This document shows, piece by piece, positions 37,156 through 47,638 of a stretch of DNA of 64,000 nt (position 1 is its first letter; each line of letters starts with the position of its first letter). The stretch lies in NCBI RefSeq assembly GCF_048544455.1, contig NC_133538.1, forward strand, positions 18,814,969-18,878,968, read 5' to 3'. The notes under the pieces were generated by a model. That model did not search any database. It was not told the DNA's origin and worked only from the letters and a program-made list of their open reading frames with translations. Source of the DNA: Silene latifolia (taxonomy: Eukaryota > Streptophyta > Magnoliopsida > Caryophyllales > Caryophyllaceae). The translations under genes were made by a program, and so were the position numbers.

Positions 37156-37299
37156 GTTATGGAAATAATAAATTAGTAAAGATAATATGAGGAAATCCTA
37201 GTTATGGTAAGACTAATAATATATGATAATAATAATAATAATATAATGGCAATTATAATAAATGTAATTCCTATACTAATTACACTACTACAGATAGAG

Positions 37300-37680
37300 G
37301 CTATAACAACGGGTAAAAACCGTTGTTAAAACAAAAAGCGGACGTTGTTAAAGCGGCCGTTGTAACAGGTATTTACAATGGTTAGGTTATTTACTAAAAC
37401 CGTTGTGGAAATTATTCACAACGGTTAAAAGCCGTTGTTGTTGCGAGTAAGTCGTTGTGGAAAGTTTGACAAAATTTTGGTGGGAAAGATATAACAACGG
37501 TTATAATATAAAAAACCGTTGTTGTATCTTTCCCACCAAAATTGTGAAGACTTTTAACAAGGGCTATATTTAAAAAAACCGTTGTTAAAAGTAATAACAA
37601 CGGTTATATGTTAAAAAAACCGTTGTTAAAATTGACTATTAACGGTTTTTTGGCATATAACCGTTGTTATTGATGTTTAT
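37300..37680. repeat. CACTA left subterminal repeat array
   Basis: Around fifteen copies of AACAACGGTT or its complement AACCGTTGTT, many arranged head-to-head. Includes the 30 bp inverted pair at 37473-37543. Confidence 0.9.
37473..37543. repeat. Foldback hairpin inside the CACTA left end
   Basis: Arms at 37473-37502 and 37514-37543 are complementary at 29 of 30 positions, with an 11-base loop. Each arm joins AATTTTGGTGGGAAAGATA to the subterminal word ACAACGGTT. This goes beyond the short repeats and would fold strongly in a single-stranded or transcribed form. Confidence 0.9.
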
Positions 37681-38700
37681 TATTTTTTTTTAAATTTACA
37701 AAATTAGTGCATTAAAAATCCTGTATCAACAACAACAGCAGTATCAACATACAACAAAAGCTCACTTTAAATTGATTAACCCAAAATTAAACACCTGCAA
37801 AGTTTTATGCACTAGCACAACGATTTTCTCAAAATATTAATACCACAATTCAAACATCCATTTACATCCGAGAGTTACAACTCCACTACTACACATGCAC
37901 ATTTTAGTGAATAAAATATTCAACAATACAACTCCAACAAACTTACATCAATCTCGCATCACATCCAACATAACAATAACATCTTAGTGATTAGACTATT
38001 CAATATTACGTATTCCCTAAATAGTTGGTAAGCCTACACCTCTTTAACATCCCTCATCTCCTCAATTGACACTCTCAAATTTAAATCTGCAATGATACAT
38101 TTAAGTTAAGGTGATGGAAATAAAAAAGGGAAACCTAAGTAGATATGAGAAGTGGATGGAAGCAATAAGTTGAGGAAAAACAAAGGAGGAAGATACCTGA
38201 GGAAAATATATGAAAATCACCAAAAGTCTAACCTACAAACAACATAAAATGAATGTTTACTAGCAAAAATCAAGGAATAAAGCAGAAATTAAAAATGAAG
38301 GAGAAATCAAAAAGAAGAAAGTGAGGTAGCACAACATAGAAATTTCACAAGTTTAGCCAAAAATGAGCATATATTGCATCTTTAGCCATAAAACTAAAAC
38401 TCGTGAACCCAAACACTTGAAACTGAAGTAACACAAACAACATTGATCCATCTTAACTTCATAAAATTTGGAAGAAGATTCAAACCATAATGGATATTGT
38501 GGGTGGACTAAATTACCGAGTCAAATTAGTTATAGTTGAAAGACTTGTTGATATGCAGCAAATAAATTAAACAGTTCTATAACATTCCAAAGACAAAATA
38601 TTCTGAGTCTTGTGAATCCTTAGCAATTAAAAACTTTGCACTATATGTAAACTATATATGAACAACATAATTTCTAGTGGAAAAAAGTAGTGATAATTAC

Positions 38701-38763
38701 CAAACGAAGTGGCTTTCGTCCTGCTTTGTCAGTCAGAGTTGCTCCAACAGCAGTGATTACTAC
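38701..38763 (-). pseudogene. Captured exon of an ERD6-like sugar transporter
   Basis: On the minus strand a 63-base open piece lies between an acceptor (ATCCTGCAG) and a donor (GTAATTATC). It encodes VITAVGATLTDKAGRKPLR plus flanking residues. The core matches the cytoplasmic loop motif of plant monosaccharide transporters of the major facilitator superfamily (family pattern: VTAxGAxLxDKAGRRPLL), best known from ERD6-like vacuolar sugar exporters. Intron-like sequence on both sides indicates capture of genomic DNA rather than of a processed transcript. Other donor- or acceptor-like sites (near 38196, 38926 and 39036) suggest more of the gene was taken up, but I could not assign further exons. 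A fragment this small is not a working gene. Confidence 0.65.
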
Positions 38764-39839
38764 CTGCAGGATCAATTTCTCTAAAGAAGAGGTCAATTTA
38801 AGATGTTAACCTGAATAAGAGCATATATTACAATCCCAATGCTAGGTAATACCGCTGAAATGGGGAAAATGAAGAGGTCACAAGTTAGTATCTTCGTGAA
38901 AAGGAAGGAATACATACCATTTCACGCACCTCTGAAATTAATCATCTATAATCGAACAATAGTAGACAAAGAAGCATCATGTCCACCAAACAATATGATC
39001 ATTAAATAAGGAGCCCATATATTGAGCGAGATTACCTGACAAGAAAGACGGTAAAAGTCTACAATGTACAAACTTCCATCATGTTTGACCTTCTAAATCA
39101 GCTGAGCATATTAGCATACTACCTCCAAGACTACAATGTAAAAATTTCCAAGTATAAGAATAATGCGAGACGGTAAAAAAAGTACAAATATCAAATGAAA
39201 CCTAAAATTCAACAAGGCACCAGAGATTTTAAAATCAAAATAGGCAAAGCAATTACGGTTATAAAGAAAACCTCTAGATCTGAATCCCTTCATGGATACT
39301 ATGAAAGATGAGATCCTTATGAAATCAAACAAAACCCTAAAATTTAATAGGGTAATTGATAGTGTAAAATGAATAACTGATAAAGGGGAGAGTGATATCG
39401 ATGGTGAGATAAAGAAGGGTTAGTCAAATAACAGTAAAATGGGAAATAAAATAGATGTGCAATTATTAAAATTTTGTGTTGACAAATAAATCGAGTAGGT
39501 TAGTATTTCATACCTAACAATCGAAGTAATAAGGTGAAAATCAAACCAAAAAATCAATTTCTTGCTCTCGTATTTTTAAAACCCTAGGTTTCTAAAAGTC
39601 CATTTTGAGTGATTTTGGTAGTTTTGAAGGTTGGAAAATGGGTTATAAGTATGTAAATTGAGTTAGGGAGAATTTTTGAGTGTTTTGGGGGTGATTTGGT
39701 GGGTTTTGAGTGAGTAATGTGTGAGAGGTTTTGTTTTTGAGTGTGAGAGAGATGAAGATGCGAAGGTTGAAGATGAATAAAGAATAGAAAGGGAAAGAAA
39801 CATAAGGGATCCGGTTTATCCCACAATGAAAATATTTTG

Positions 39840-40180
39840 GTGCGAAGGTAATAACAAGGATTATATATAAAAAAAATCGTTGTTAAAAGTAATAACGGTT
39901 ATATGTAAAAAACCGTTGTTAAAAGTAATAACAACGGTTATATGCAAAAAAACCGTTGTTAAAAGTAATAACAACGGTTTTAAATAAATAACTGTTGTTA
40001 TAACTTTTCAACTATTAACAACGGTTCTAAAATGAAACCCGTTGTGACTACTAATAACAACGGTTTTAAAGAAATAACCGTTGTTATTACTTTTCATAGA
40101 ATTGCGCAAAAATATACTAACCTGATTAACAACAGTATTACATATAAATGCGTTAATATGCGTTGTTAATGGGGCGCTGT
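39840..40180. repeat. CACTA right subterminal repeat array
   Basis: About ten copies of AACAACGGTT / AACCGTTGTT spaced 20-35 bases apart, often as back-to-back pairs across a TAAAAAAACC or AAAAGTAAT spacer. Counterpart of the left array. Confidence 0.9.
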
Positions 40181-42172
40181 TATTGCCTATATTTGTAGTA
40201 GTGTTAGAATAAGGTAAATTATAATAGTTTCCTAATTTACCTCGCTTTCTCTCTAATCTTACCCTATAAATACCATGTTAAATCTGAGAAATAAATCACA
40301 AATTAAGAGAAGGAGCTTCAGGAGACGGAAGAAGAAGGAATTAACAAAAACCAATTAATCGACTCAAGGTAATTACTCATCCTAAATCGGTTTTATACTT
40401 TATTGTGCAAGCATCTTTAAGACAACTGTATGACCTCTATAGACCACCATAGGACTCGATATTTGGACCTAGAGCAACCTTAGACTGCCGAGATTCTAAC
40501 ATCACCTTATTTGACTGACGTGGATCTTTCTAGGGTGGTTTTTGGGGTGGTTGGTCAGGGAGTTACGGGTTTAGGTCGTGGGTGGTTGTAGGGAGTAATT
40601 GAACCCTCTAATGGTCGAGTCTTGACCTGGGCATGGTAGGGTTGTGATGGGGGGAGCTAGTCGACCACATTGGAGGTGTTGGCGTGGCGTCAGGTGGCGG
40701 CTGGTGTTGGTGATGGCCGGAATTTCGCAAAACAGGGGATTAACCCTTGTTCTGGGGGAACTGTTTTCAGGGGTTTTTGGTGGTTGTAGGCGGCGGGATA
40801 GGTGTTGTTTAGGGACGGGTTTTGTGGGTGTGTCAGGTGAGTGTTGTTGGTGTCAGGTGGATTAGGGCGTGTGTTTGGGGATTGCTAATGGCGGTTCAGC
40901 TGGTGGTTTTAGTCGCTGGTGTTCGTCGTAGTGTGGGCTAGGAGGTGGCAGGATTGGTCGGGGCTGATGGTGGTTAGGAAAGTCGTGAAGGACGGGTTTT
41001 GGTGGGGGTGTTGAACACGGTTTCGACGTGTTGTACGGGTTGTGTATGGTGGGTTGTTTCACGTGGTTTGTTATGGGTTTAGGTTGACTTATTTAGTTTT
41101 GAAACGGGTTTTTACGTAAGAATAATTGGAGCCGGAAATAATTAATATAATGAAATATAATTAAGTAAATTAATATAATTGAATAAGGAATAAGGAATTA
41201 TATTATAATATCTTGTTAGGTGACGATTGCTGAAGGAATTATTATTACTTGGTTCGCGTGCTTGTTATTTGGATTTGTTGAAGGAAGGTTTTGGATTATT
41301 ATTTCGCTTGTTTGACTCGGATTTTGCTATTGAGGTAGGATAGCTACTCAATTACTTTAATGATTACTTGGATATTGTTATATGATTGTTTGATTGAGTT
41401 GTGTTGGATGAATTATGATTGTTGAATTGTTGGATTGAGATGATTTGATTATTGACTACCTCAACTCGTGACTGAGATGATTTGATTATTGACTACCTCA
41501 ACTCGTGACTGAGATGATTATATTGATTATTGGATTCGTCTGAGATGGTAAGAAATTATGTTGCTCAATTGTTTGCATTTTCATATCATGAGCACTTGCA
41601 TTGGATACCTCAGAACAGGTTCTGCAGGGCTTGTTTCTGGGATGATGAGACTACCTCAACTTCGGTTGGGATGATGAGACTACCCCGGCCAGGGATTGGC
41701 GGGATGAACGGGAGCGTCGGAGGATTGATCATGAGCATGCATTGCATTTGCATTTAATATTGTTCTTGTATCCATTTATTGTGGCTGTTTGGCTATTCCT
41801 ACTCAACCTCGTGGTTGACAGTGTATTCGTGAACACCTGTGGTGAACCTTAATGGGGAGCAGATTTGACAGGTCCCAAAGATTAGCTGACTCGGGAACAT
41901 TGGGATGAGAGCTTGACTTGGACCATAGTTGAAGTCTAGATCACATAGAATAATTATATCACCTTATTTGTTTCCGCTGTGAATTGTAAATGTTTTTGTA
42001 TTAAGTTTTAGTTGGTTAAGTTGTAATAAACATGTAATCATTAAATTTTTAATATTAAGTACTTTGGTGAGTTGGACTTTGTTATTCACTACCTCGGAAA
42101 ACCGAGATGGTAACAGTCCTATTTATTTGGGAATGTCTAGCTAAAGGCTTCTGAATAAATGGGGGTGTTACA

Positions 42173-42355
42173 ATCTCCTTGTCTCAAACCTCTCTTACCC
42201 TTGAAGAAACCAAATTGAGCTCCATTCAAGCTAAGAGTATAAGTAGGAGAGGTAATGCAAACCATAAGCAATTGCCTAAACTTCTTAGGGAATTTTAATG
42301 CTTGTAGCATGTGATCCACAAAAGACCACTCAATAGAATCATAGGCCAAACTAAT
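42173..42355 (-). pseudogene. L1-type LINE reverse transcriptase, separated 5' piece
   Basis: Minus-strand piece reading AYDSIEWSFVDHMLQALKFP, then SPTYTLSLNGAQFGFFKGKR and GLRQGD. These are RT domain motifs that directly precede the PLIFCICMEYL segment at 21600-21645, so this and 20575-21648 are the two halves of one LINE. It is cut on the right near 42355 just upstream of the first catalytic region, so the endonuclease and ORF1 parts are missing. Confidence 0.9.
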
Positions 42356-44501
42356 AAATTATTGATTATTGATAAACTATGAGATAATCAAATAATAAAT
42401 TAAGCAAATATGTACCACAAAATACCAGTCAAACTAAAAAGAAATAACAGTTCGACAGGAAAAGCTCAGACAATGAATTCTTACAAACCCACCAGTAAAT
42501 CCTCATAAAGATAGAAATGGAGAGCAGTTAACACCTAAGGACAAAAAACCCTAATAACACCTAAAGAAAAAACTCCTAATTTATTCAATTGACAATTAAT
42601 GATCTACCTCAATAGATAACATCTAATATAAGCATCAATGGGGGTAAGCTAATCGGACGCTATCAAATCAGCCACCATCGTCATTTGAGCCACCACTGAC
42701 CGCATCGCCATTAACAGCCATTGTCGACAAAACCCTAATAAGGTTAAGATATGGGATGAAACAATCGTTGGTGTTGATGAGCCATGATTGAAACTGACGT
42801 CGGGTTATAGATGGCAGTAATGAGTTTGGCAGTGAAATCATTTGGTTACGAGAAACTGTTGATAGGTCGATTTACGGGATAACCCCAAATATAAGTTCGC
42901 TATTAATGAAGTCAGATAAGACCAATAAACATTAAATGAAAAGTTAGTATTTGGAGATAACTGCAATAATGAAAACCATTGCAATGATGTATTTGACGCT
43001 AAATGTCAAATCAGATATTTGGGGATAACCCCAACTCATTAAACCACTGTAATTCATTGCAATGTTTAAACCATAAATGCAAGAAACAATTGCCTCCCAG
43101 CATCGAAGGCAAGACTCGGATTCTTCCTCTAAAACATTGACATCCGCATTATGAACACCATAAGCAATCCTCTGGCCGGAATCGAAGGGCCTCGTTGTCG
43201 TCGTATTCACCGTCATCCAATAAGTCGCAATCTATATGGTGCATTAAGTACCACAAAGAACACAAAGAATAAAATCTTAAACAAATGATTGGAATGAAGG
43301 GAGTACTCGACTCATAAGACTCTATTTTGATGATTGATTGTATTATTAACATTAAAATCAATCTTAACAACAATCATCAGTTGAACATTGGTCCGCCATC
43401 TCGGTTTGGTAATGTTAATAACAAAATAATTACCTCACAACAAAACCGTTGCACGAATAATCTACTTTTTAAGTACAATAATGAATATCTTCTATCGCCA
43501 TCGACAAGCAGCAAATAAAATTGAAGACACTGAACATTGGTCTGAGATTGATGGAATGGAAGAGTTAAAACGGAAACAAAGTAACACAAATTAAGTGAGT
43601 TCGAAGAATGGGGTTATGGGAAAAATTCCAGATCTGAGCTCCTTATGCTAAGCCTCGAGTTTCGCGCTTGAAGATGGCGTAAACAACCCCTCAAACCAAC
43701 AACTCCTAAAGCTGCAAACAACCCTAAAATTGAACAACCCCTTTTTAAAAAAAAAAACAAATTAGACACATCAAGATAGGAACCATTCAAGGAAACAACC
43801 CCACAATTGAATAAATTAAAACCAGATAAAATAAATAAAGTAAACAAAATCAAGTTGATCACACCTCGTGATTTCAGCGAAGATTGCAACCGTGAAGAGA
43901 GTATAAGGAAGTGAAAAGTGAAGAGAGTAGAATGAACGGAGAAGAGAGGGGATCTAATGCTATCTCACCGGTCACCATCATCATTTGAGGCACCACTGAC
44001 CGCATCGACGTTCACAGCCTAATGAGATTAAGATATGGGATGAAACAATGAATTAGAAAGTAAAAGAAAGGTTGAGATGGTAGTAGAGAGAAATGAAGTA
44101 AAGTGAAAGGATTGGAGGGTGTGGAAACAGAGCGCTTTTAGGAGACGAAGAGATGGAGGAAGTGAGATGAACAAACGGAGGAAACTGAGAAAAAGAAGAG
44201 TCGGTTAAGGAACAAAGGGAACGAGTGGCTTAGATGCAAGTTGAAGAACAAATTGAACGAGGGGAACAGATTCAACAAATTACTATTGCTGACTATTTAT
44301 TAGAGTGTATTGTTTATAAGAAACCCAAAATGTGAAATTTACACATTTTAGTAGTTATATATGGATATGGATACACAAACAACATAAACAACTATTATGC
44401 TTACAACAAACTACTATAGCCCTACTCTACCTAGGTATTAACAAAATTTTGGTAATGATCATTAAAACATTGATAATCTTTATCATAAACTAATGAATTT
44501 A
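42356..44501. other. AT-rich stretch with a diverged direct repeat, no recognised gene
   Basis: Before the LINE landed this was probably continuous with 14591-20574, and it has the same style: 'accctaa' words and donor-like sites on the minus strand (near 43432 and 43865). A block at 42671-42765 recurs at 43972-44050 (shared 'accactgaccgcatcg' and 'agatatgggatgaaacaat'). A minus-strand open stretch at 43149-43373 ends in an acidic segment (DCDLLDDGEYDDNEALRFRP) that could be an exon of an unknown gene. I cannot name it. Confidence 0.35.
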
Positions 44502-44685
44502 GATCATCTCCATTACTTTCTCTCCATTTCCTCTCTAATACAACCATATTTTAATATATTTTCTCTCACCATCCATTAAACCTTTATTTTTATGAAACGA
44601 TTACAAGCGTTGGATCATTATAATATTTGATCCGGAGCGTTGATAAGAAATGGATGTCCATTTCTTTTAAGAAAATGGAGATAAT
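44502..44685. mobile_element. MITE of the CTCTCCATTTC family, copy 1
   Basis: Begins AGATCATCTCCATTACTTTC and ends AAAATGGAGATAATCC, an imperfect inverted pair. The inside (ATGGATGTCCATTTCTT, GCGTTGGATCATT) closely resembles the copies at 49815-50012 and 50374-50543. TSD not certain. Confidence 0.6.
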
Positions 44686-45031
44686 CCGGACCGATAAACT
44701 AATCACCATTTTCAACCCCCAAAGCCCACACCGGTCTCAGATTCATAAAAAGCCACAGATTAAGGGACAAATTGGCCCAAGTAACCATGTTCCAGAGAGT
44801 TGCATCTATCATGCAACAAAAACAAAAGCATCTTTTTTATTTTTCTAAGATTTGAGCCAATGCCCTCCAGTATACTCTGTGGACCCCACACTGCGATCGC
44901 ATCTCACCGTTGGATCATTCGACCCAAAATTATGATAATATGATCAAAATGATTTGCTGCTCTGTTATGATTAAGGATACCAATCACCTCTTTTCTACCA
45001 TTTCACTCGTGTTAATTACCAGTGTAAAATT
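44686..45031. other. Spacer, probably the former 3' flank of the DUF641 gene
   Basis: No ORF or repeat recognised. Since the RTE insertion separates it from 47583, this stretch would have lain immediately downstream of the minus-strand DUF641 gene and may hold its original poly-A site. The last eight bases, GTAAAATT (45024-45031), are the left TSD of the RTE element. Confidence 0.5.
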
Positions 45032-47159
45032 ATTAGCGGTAAGATAATCGGTGAGGCACGGATCAAGTGGTGGAAGCTACAAGGGGGAAACCAACAAGCG
45101 TTTTTGGATAAGGTTGGAAGTAGCGATATTTGGTCGGATTGCGAGGAGAAGGATATTGATGCAGCGTGGGATAAATTGGAGCATGTTGTAAAGGATTTGG
45201 CGAGGGAGGTGTTAGGGGAATCTAAAGGGAATAGACCATCAAGTAAGGACACATCTTGGTGGAACGATGTGGTGAGACAAGCGATAAAGACTAAACGTGA
45301 ATGCTATAAGGTTCTGGGGAAATGCATGAGTGATGAGAACTTTGAGAAGTACAAGGAGGCTAGACGAGCCGCTAAAAAGGCCGTACGGGATGCGAGGGCA
45401 AAAGTTAACCAAGAAGTGTATGCCAGGTTGGACACGAGAGAAGAAGAGAAGGATATCTATAAACTGGCTCGCATAAGAGACCGAAAGACGAGAGATATTG
45501 GGAGAGTTAGGTGTGTGAAAGATATGGACGACAAGGTTCTGGTTCAGGATAACGAGATAAAGGCTAGATGGAGTTCTTACTTTGATAATTTATTCAATGG
45601 ACATCAAGAACAAGGTTTTGGGGATGTAGAGGTAACACCAAGCATGGTTAATTGGGAATTTGTGCGTAGAATACAAAAGAGTGAAGTTAGAAAGGCGTTA
45701 AGGAAGATGGGGTCAAAGAAAGCAGAGGGACCGGATGGTATACCCATAGAAGTTTGGAGGTGCTTCGGGGAGAAAGGGATTGAATGGGTAACCATGCTCT
45801 TCAACAAGATTTGGAGGAACAACAAGATGCCATCGGCTTGGAGGAAAAGCACTCTTGTCCCTTTGTACAAGAACAAAGGTGATGTCCAAGAGTGTTCCAA
45901 TTATCGGGGAATTAAACTTATGAGTCATACAATGAAGTTATGGGAGCGGGTAATCGAGCAAAGGCTTAGGAGATATGTAGACATCTCGGAAAACCAATTT
46001 GGATTTATGCCCGGGAGATCGACTATGGATGCGATTTTTATCATGAGACAGTTGATGGAATACCATCGGGACAAGAAGAAGGATTTGCATATGGTTTTTA
46101 TTGACTTGGAAAAGGCATATGATAGGGTACCAAGAGAAGTACTTTGGTGGGCTTTGGCGAGAAAGGGTGTGTCGCGAAAATATATTGACCTCATAAAGGA
46201 CATGTATGAGGGGGCTAGTGCAAGTGTTCGCACTAATGTTGGGAGAACAGAAGAATTTCCTATTACCATCGGGGTGCATCAAGGTTCCGCACTTAGTCCT
46301 TTTCTCTTTGCTATAGTTATGGATGAGTTGACAAGGGATATTCAGGACGACATCCCTTGGTGTATGATGTTTGCTGATGATATTGTGTTGATTGATGAGA
46401 CAAAAGAGGGGGTGGAGAGAAAGTTGGAAGTGTGGAGGCAGACTTTAGAGACTCGTGGGTTCAGGCTGAGCAGGAGTAAGACTGAGTATTTGAGGTGTCA
46501 GTTCACTAAGTTCACTAAGGTGGCGGGGTTGAGATCGACAGAGGCGGGGAGTATTATTTTCGATGGGAATGTTGTTGAGGGTTCGAATTTCTTCAGATAT
46601 CTAGGATCTATTATTCAAAAAGATGGGGAGTTAGACGGAGATGTGGCTTACAGAATTAAAGCGGGATGGTTGAAATGGAAGAGTGCTTCAGGGTTTCTAT
46701 GCGATAAAGATATGCCCCAAAGATTAAAGGGAAAATTTTATCGCACGGCAATTAGGCCTGCCCTACTTTACGGCTCCGAGTGTTGGGCCGTGAAACATTG
46801 TCACATTCAAAAGATGAGTGTGGCGGAGATGCGCATGTTGAGGTGGATGTGCGGACATACAAGGAAAGATCGGTTAAGGAATGAGGTTATTAGGGAAAAG
46901 GTAAAAGTGGCGCCAATAGAGGACAAGATGATGGAAAACCGACTAAGATGGTTTGGCCATGTGAGAAGGAGACCTATGGGCACCCCGGTTAGGAGGCCGG
47001 AGACTTGGAGAACGGGAAAGGTCCCTAGAGGCGAGGGAAGACCGAGAGGCAGATACATGGTTGAGAGTGATAGAGCACGATATGAGAGTTCTGGGGCTTG
47101 AGGAGAGTATGGTGACGGAGAGGGCACAATGGAGGGAAAGGATACATGTGGATTTTTAG
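45032..47159 (+). pseudogene. RTE reverse transcriptase ORF, N-terminally truncated
   Basis: An open frame of about 690 codons runs from the truncation point; no ATG marks a natural start. In order it shows: a basic linker (KRECYKVLGKCM), RT fingers (LVPLYKNKGD, NYRGIKLM, near 45855-45925), QFGFMPGRSTMDA, VFIDLEKAYDRVP (first catalytic Asp, near 46105), GVHQGSALSPFLFAIVMDEL, the catalytic MMFADDIVL (near 46365-46390), a thumb with RYLGSII, and the RTE C-terminal zinc-like region RMLRWMCGHTRKDR ... RWFGHVRRR (46835-46975). A frameshift near 47045-47060 moves the natural C-terminus (HDMRVLGLEESM, then stop TAG at 47157-47159) into another frame. RTE enzymes perform target-primed reverse transcription; without an endonuclease this copy is presumably dead. 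Confidence 0.92.
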
Positions 47160-47560
47160 TATTTGATGTTTTTTTGACAGATTTAGTGTTTTTTTATTTA
47201 TTTTATTTAAAGAAATTAATTTATTTATTTTTCTCTCCTTTACTTCACACTTTTTCAACAACCACTTTCTTATAGATTTTACCTGGTTCATTCCGGATCC
47301 TTAACTCTATTTCGGTTTTTAAAAATCGTTTTAATCTTTTCTCTCGATTTAAATTTTAAGTTTTTATAAAAGAAAGACGGAATTCGATTTTAAAACCCCT
47401 AAGTTCACCTTGACTTTCCATTACATTTTCGTTCTCCCTTTTTGTTTTTCATCTTCCCTTTTTTTATTCGCATTTTGAGGCGTGCGTTCACCCATGGACG
47501 GTTCGAAAGGATGATTCATGTCAGCCGACCCCAAATCATTTTGGGATTAAGGCTCTGATG

Positions 47561-47579
47561 TTGTTGTTGTTGTTGTTGT
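47561..47579 (+). repeat. (TTG)n tail of the RTE LINE
   Basis: Six TTG units end the element, as in other plant RTE LINEs where a short tandem repeat replaces poly-A. It lies about 60 bases from the DUF641 stop codon. Confidence 0.9.
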
Positions 47580-47638
47580 AAGGTAAAATTGGAAAGTTAG
47601 AAAAGAGAAGGTTGATAGCATTACTCTTCTAGTTTTAG

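Larger units (their letters stand above)
37283..40203. mobile_element. Non-autonomous CACTA (En/Spm) DNA transposon with a captured exon
   Basis: 2921 bases with terminal inverted repeats: CACTACTACAGATAGAGGCT on the left and CACTACTACAAATATAGGCA read inward from the right. The 3 bp TSD TTA (37280-37282, 40204-40206) and the empty site in the partner LTR confirm the limits. Both ends carry many AACAACGGTT words in both orientations (37300-37680 and 39840-40130), the usual subterminal transposase-binding repeats of CACTA elements. The interior (37690-39830) has no transposase; it looks like intron-rich plant gene sequence on the minus strand and includes one clear transporter exon. It must be younger than the Gypsy LTR it sits in. 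Confidence 0.95.
21649..42172 (+). mobile_element. Large non-coding Gypsy-like LTR element (LARD type), doubly nested
   Basis: One insertion event explains 20.5 kb. The element starts TGTAATACCCC, ends GGGTGTTACA and is flanked by a perfect TSD ATCTC (21644-21648 and 42173-42177) in the middle of a LINE reverse transcriptase. It has LTRs at 21649-24223 and 36842-42172, a Met-tRNA primer site (24227-24238) and a purine tract before the 3' LTR. Once the Athila-like insert (24387-35402) and the CACTA insert (37283-40203) are set aside, the interior is only about 1.6 kb and holds no recognisable gag or pol, so it is a non-autonomous large derivative. LTR divergence looks like about 3 percent, suggesting an age of one to a few million years. 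The Gypsy (chromovirus-like) assignment rests on the terminal sequence style and the CGAGGAC stretch before the LTR. Confidence 0.9.
36842..42172 (+). repeat. 3' LTR of the large Gypsy-like element, interrupted by CACTA
   Basis: Matches 21649-24223 from TGTAATACCCC to TGTTACA except for the 2921-base insertion at 37283-40203 and a much shorter TAA microsatellite. Without the insertion and its duplicated TTA it is about 2407 bases. The intact 5' LTR shows the empty target 'ctaattagaataagg' (near 22243-22257), proving the insertion point. Confidence 0.92.
45032..47582 (+). mobile_element. 5'-truncated RTE-clade LINE
   Basis: A forward-strand non-LTR retrotransposon with a probable 8 bp TSD GTAAAATT (45024-45031, 47583-47590). 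It lacks the 5' end with the apurinic endonuclease but keeps the whole reverse transcriptase. The 3' end has the plant RTE hallmark: 'gattaaggctctgatg' followed by a (TTG)n tail at 47561-47579 instead of poly-A. The element landed between the DUF641 gene's stop codon and its former 3' flank, in the opposite orientation. The long open frame suggests recent arrival. Confidence 0.92.

Noticed and set aside
37412-37600. 62-codon ORF in the CACTA left end
   Set aside because: Reads through the subterminal repeats and the foldback; not a gene.
45604-46282. Several 70-114-codon minus-strand ORFs
   Set aside because: Shadows of the RTE reverse transcriptase on the plus strand.
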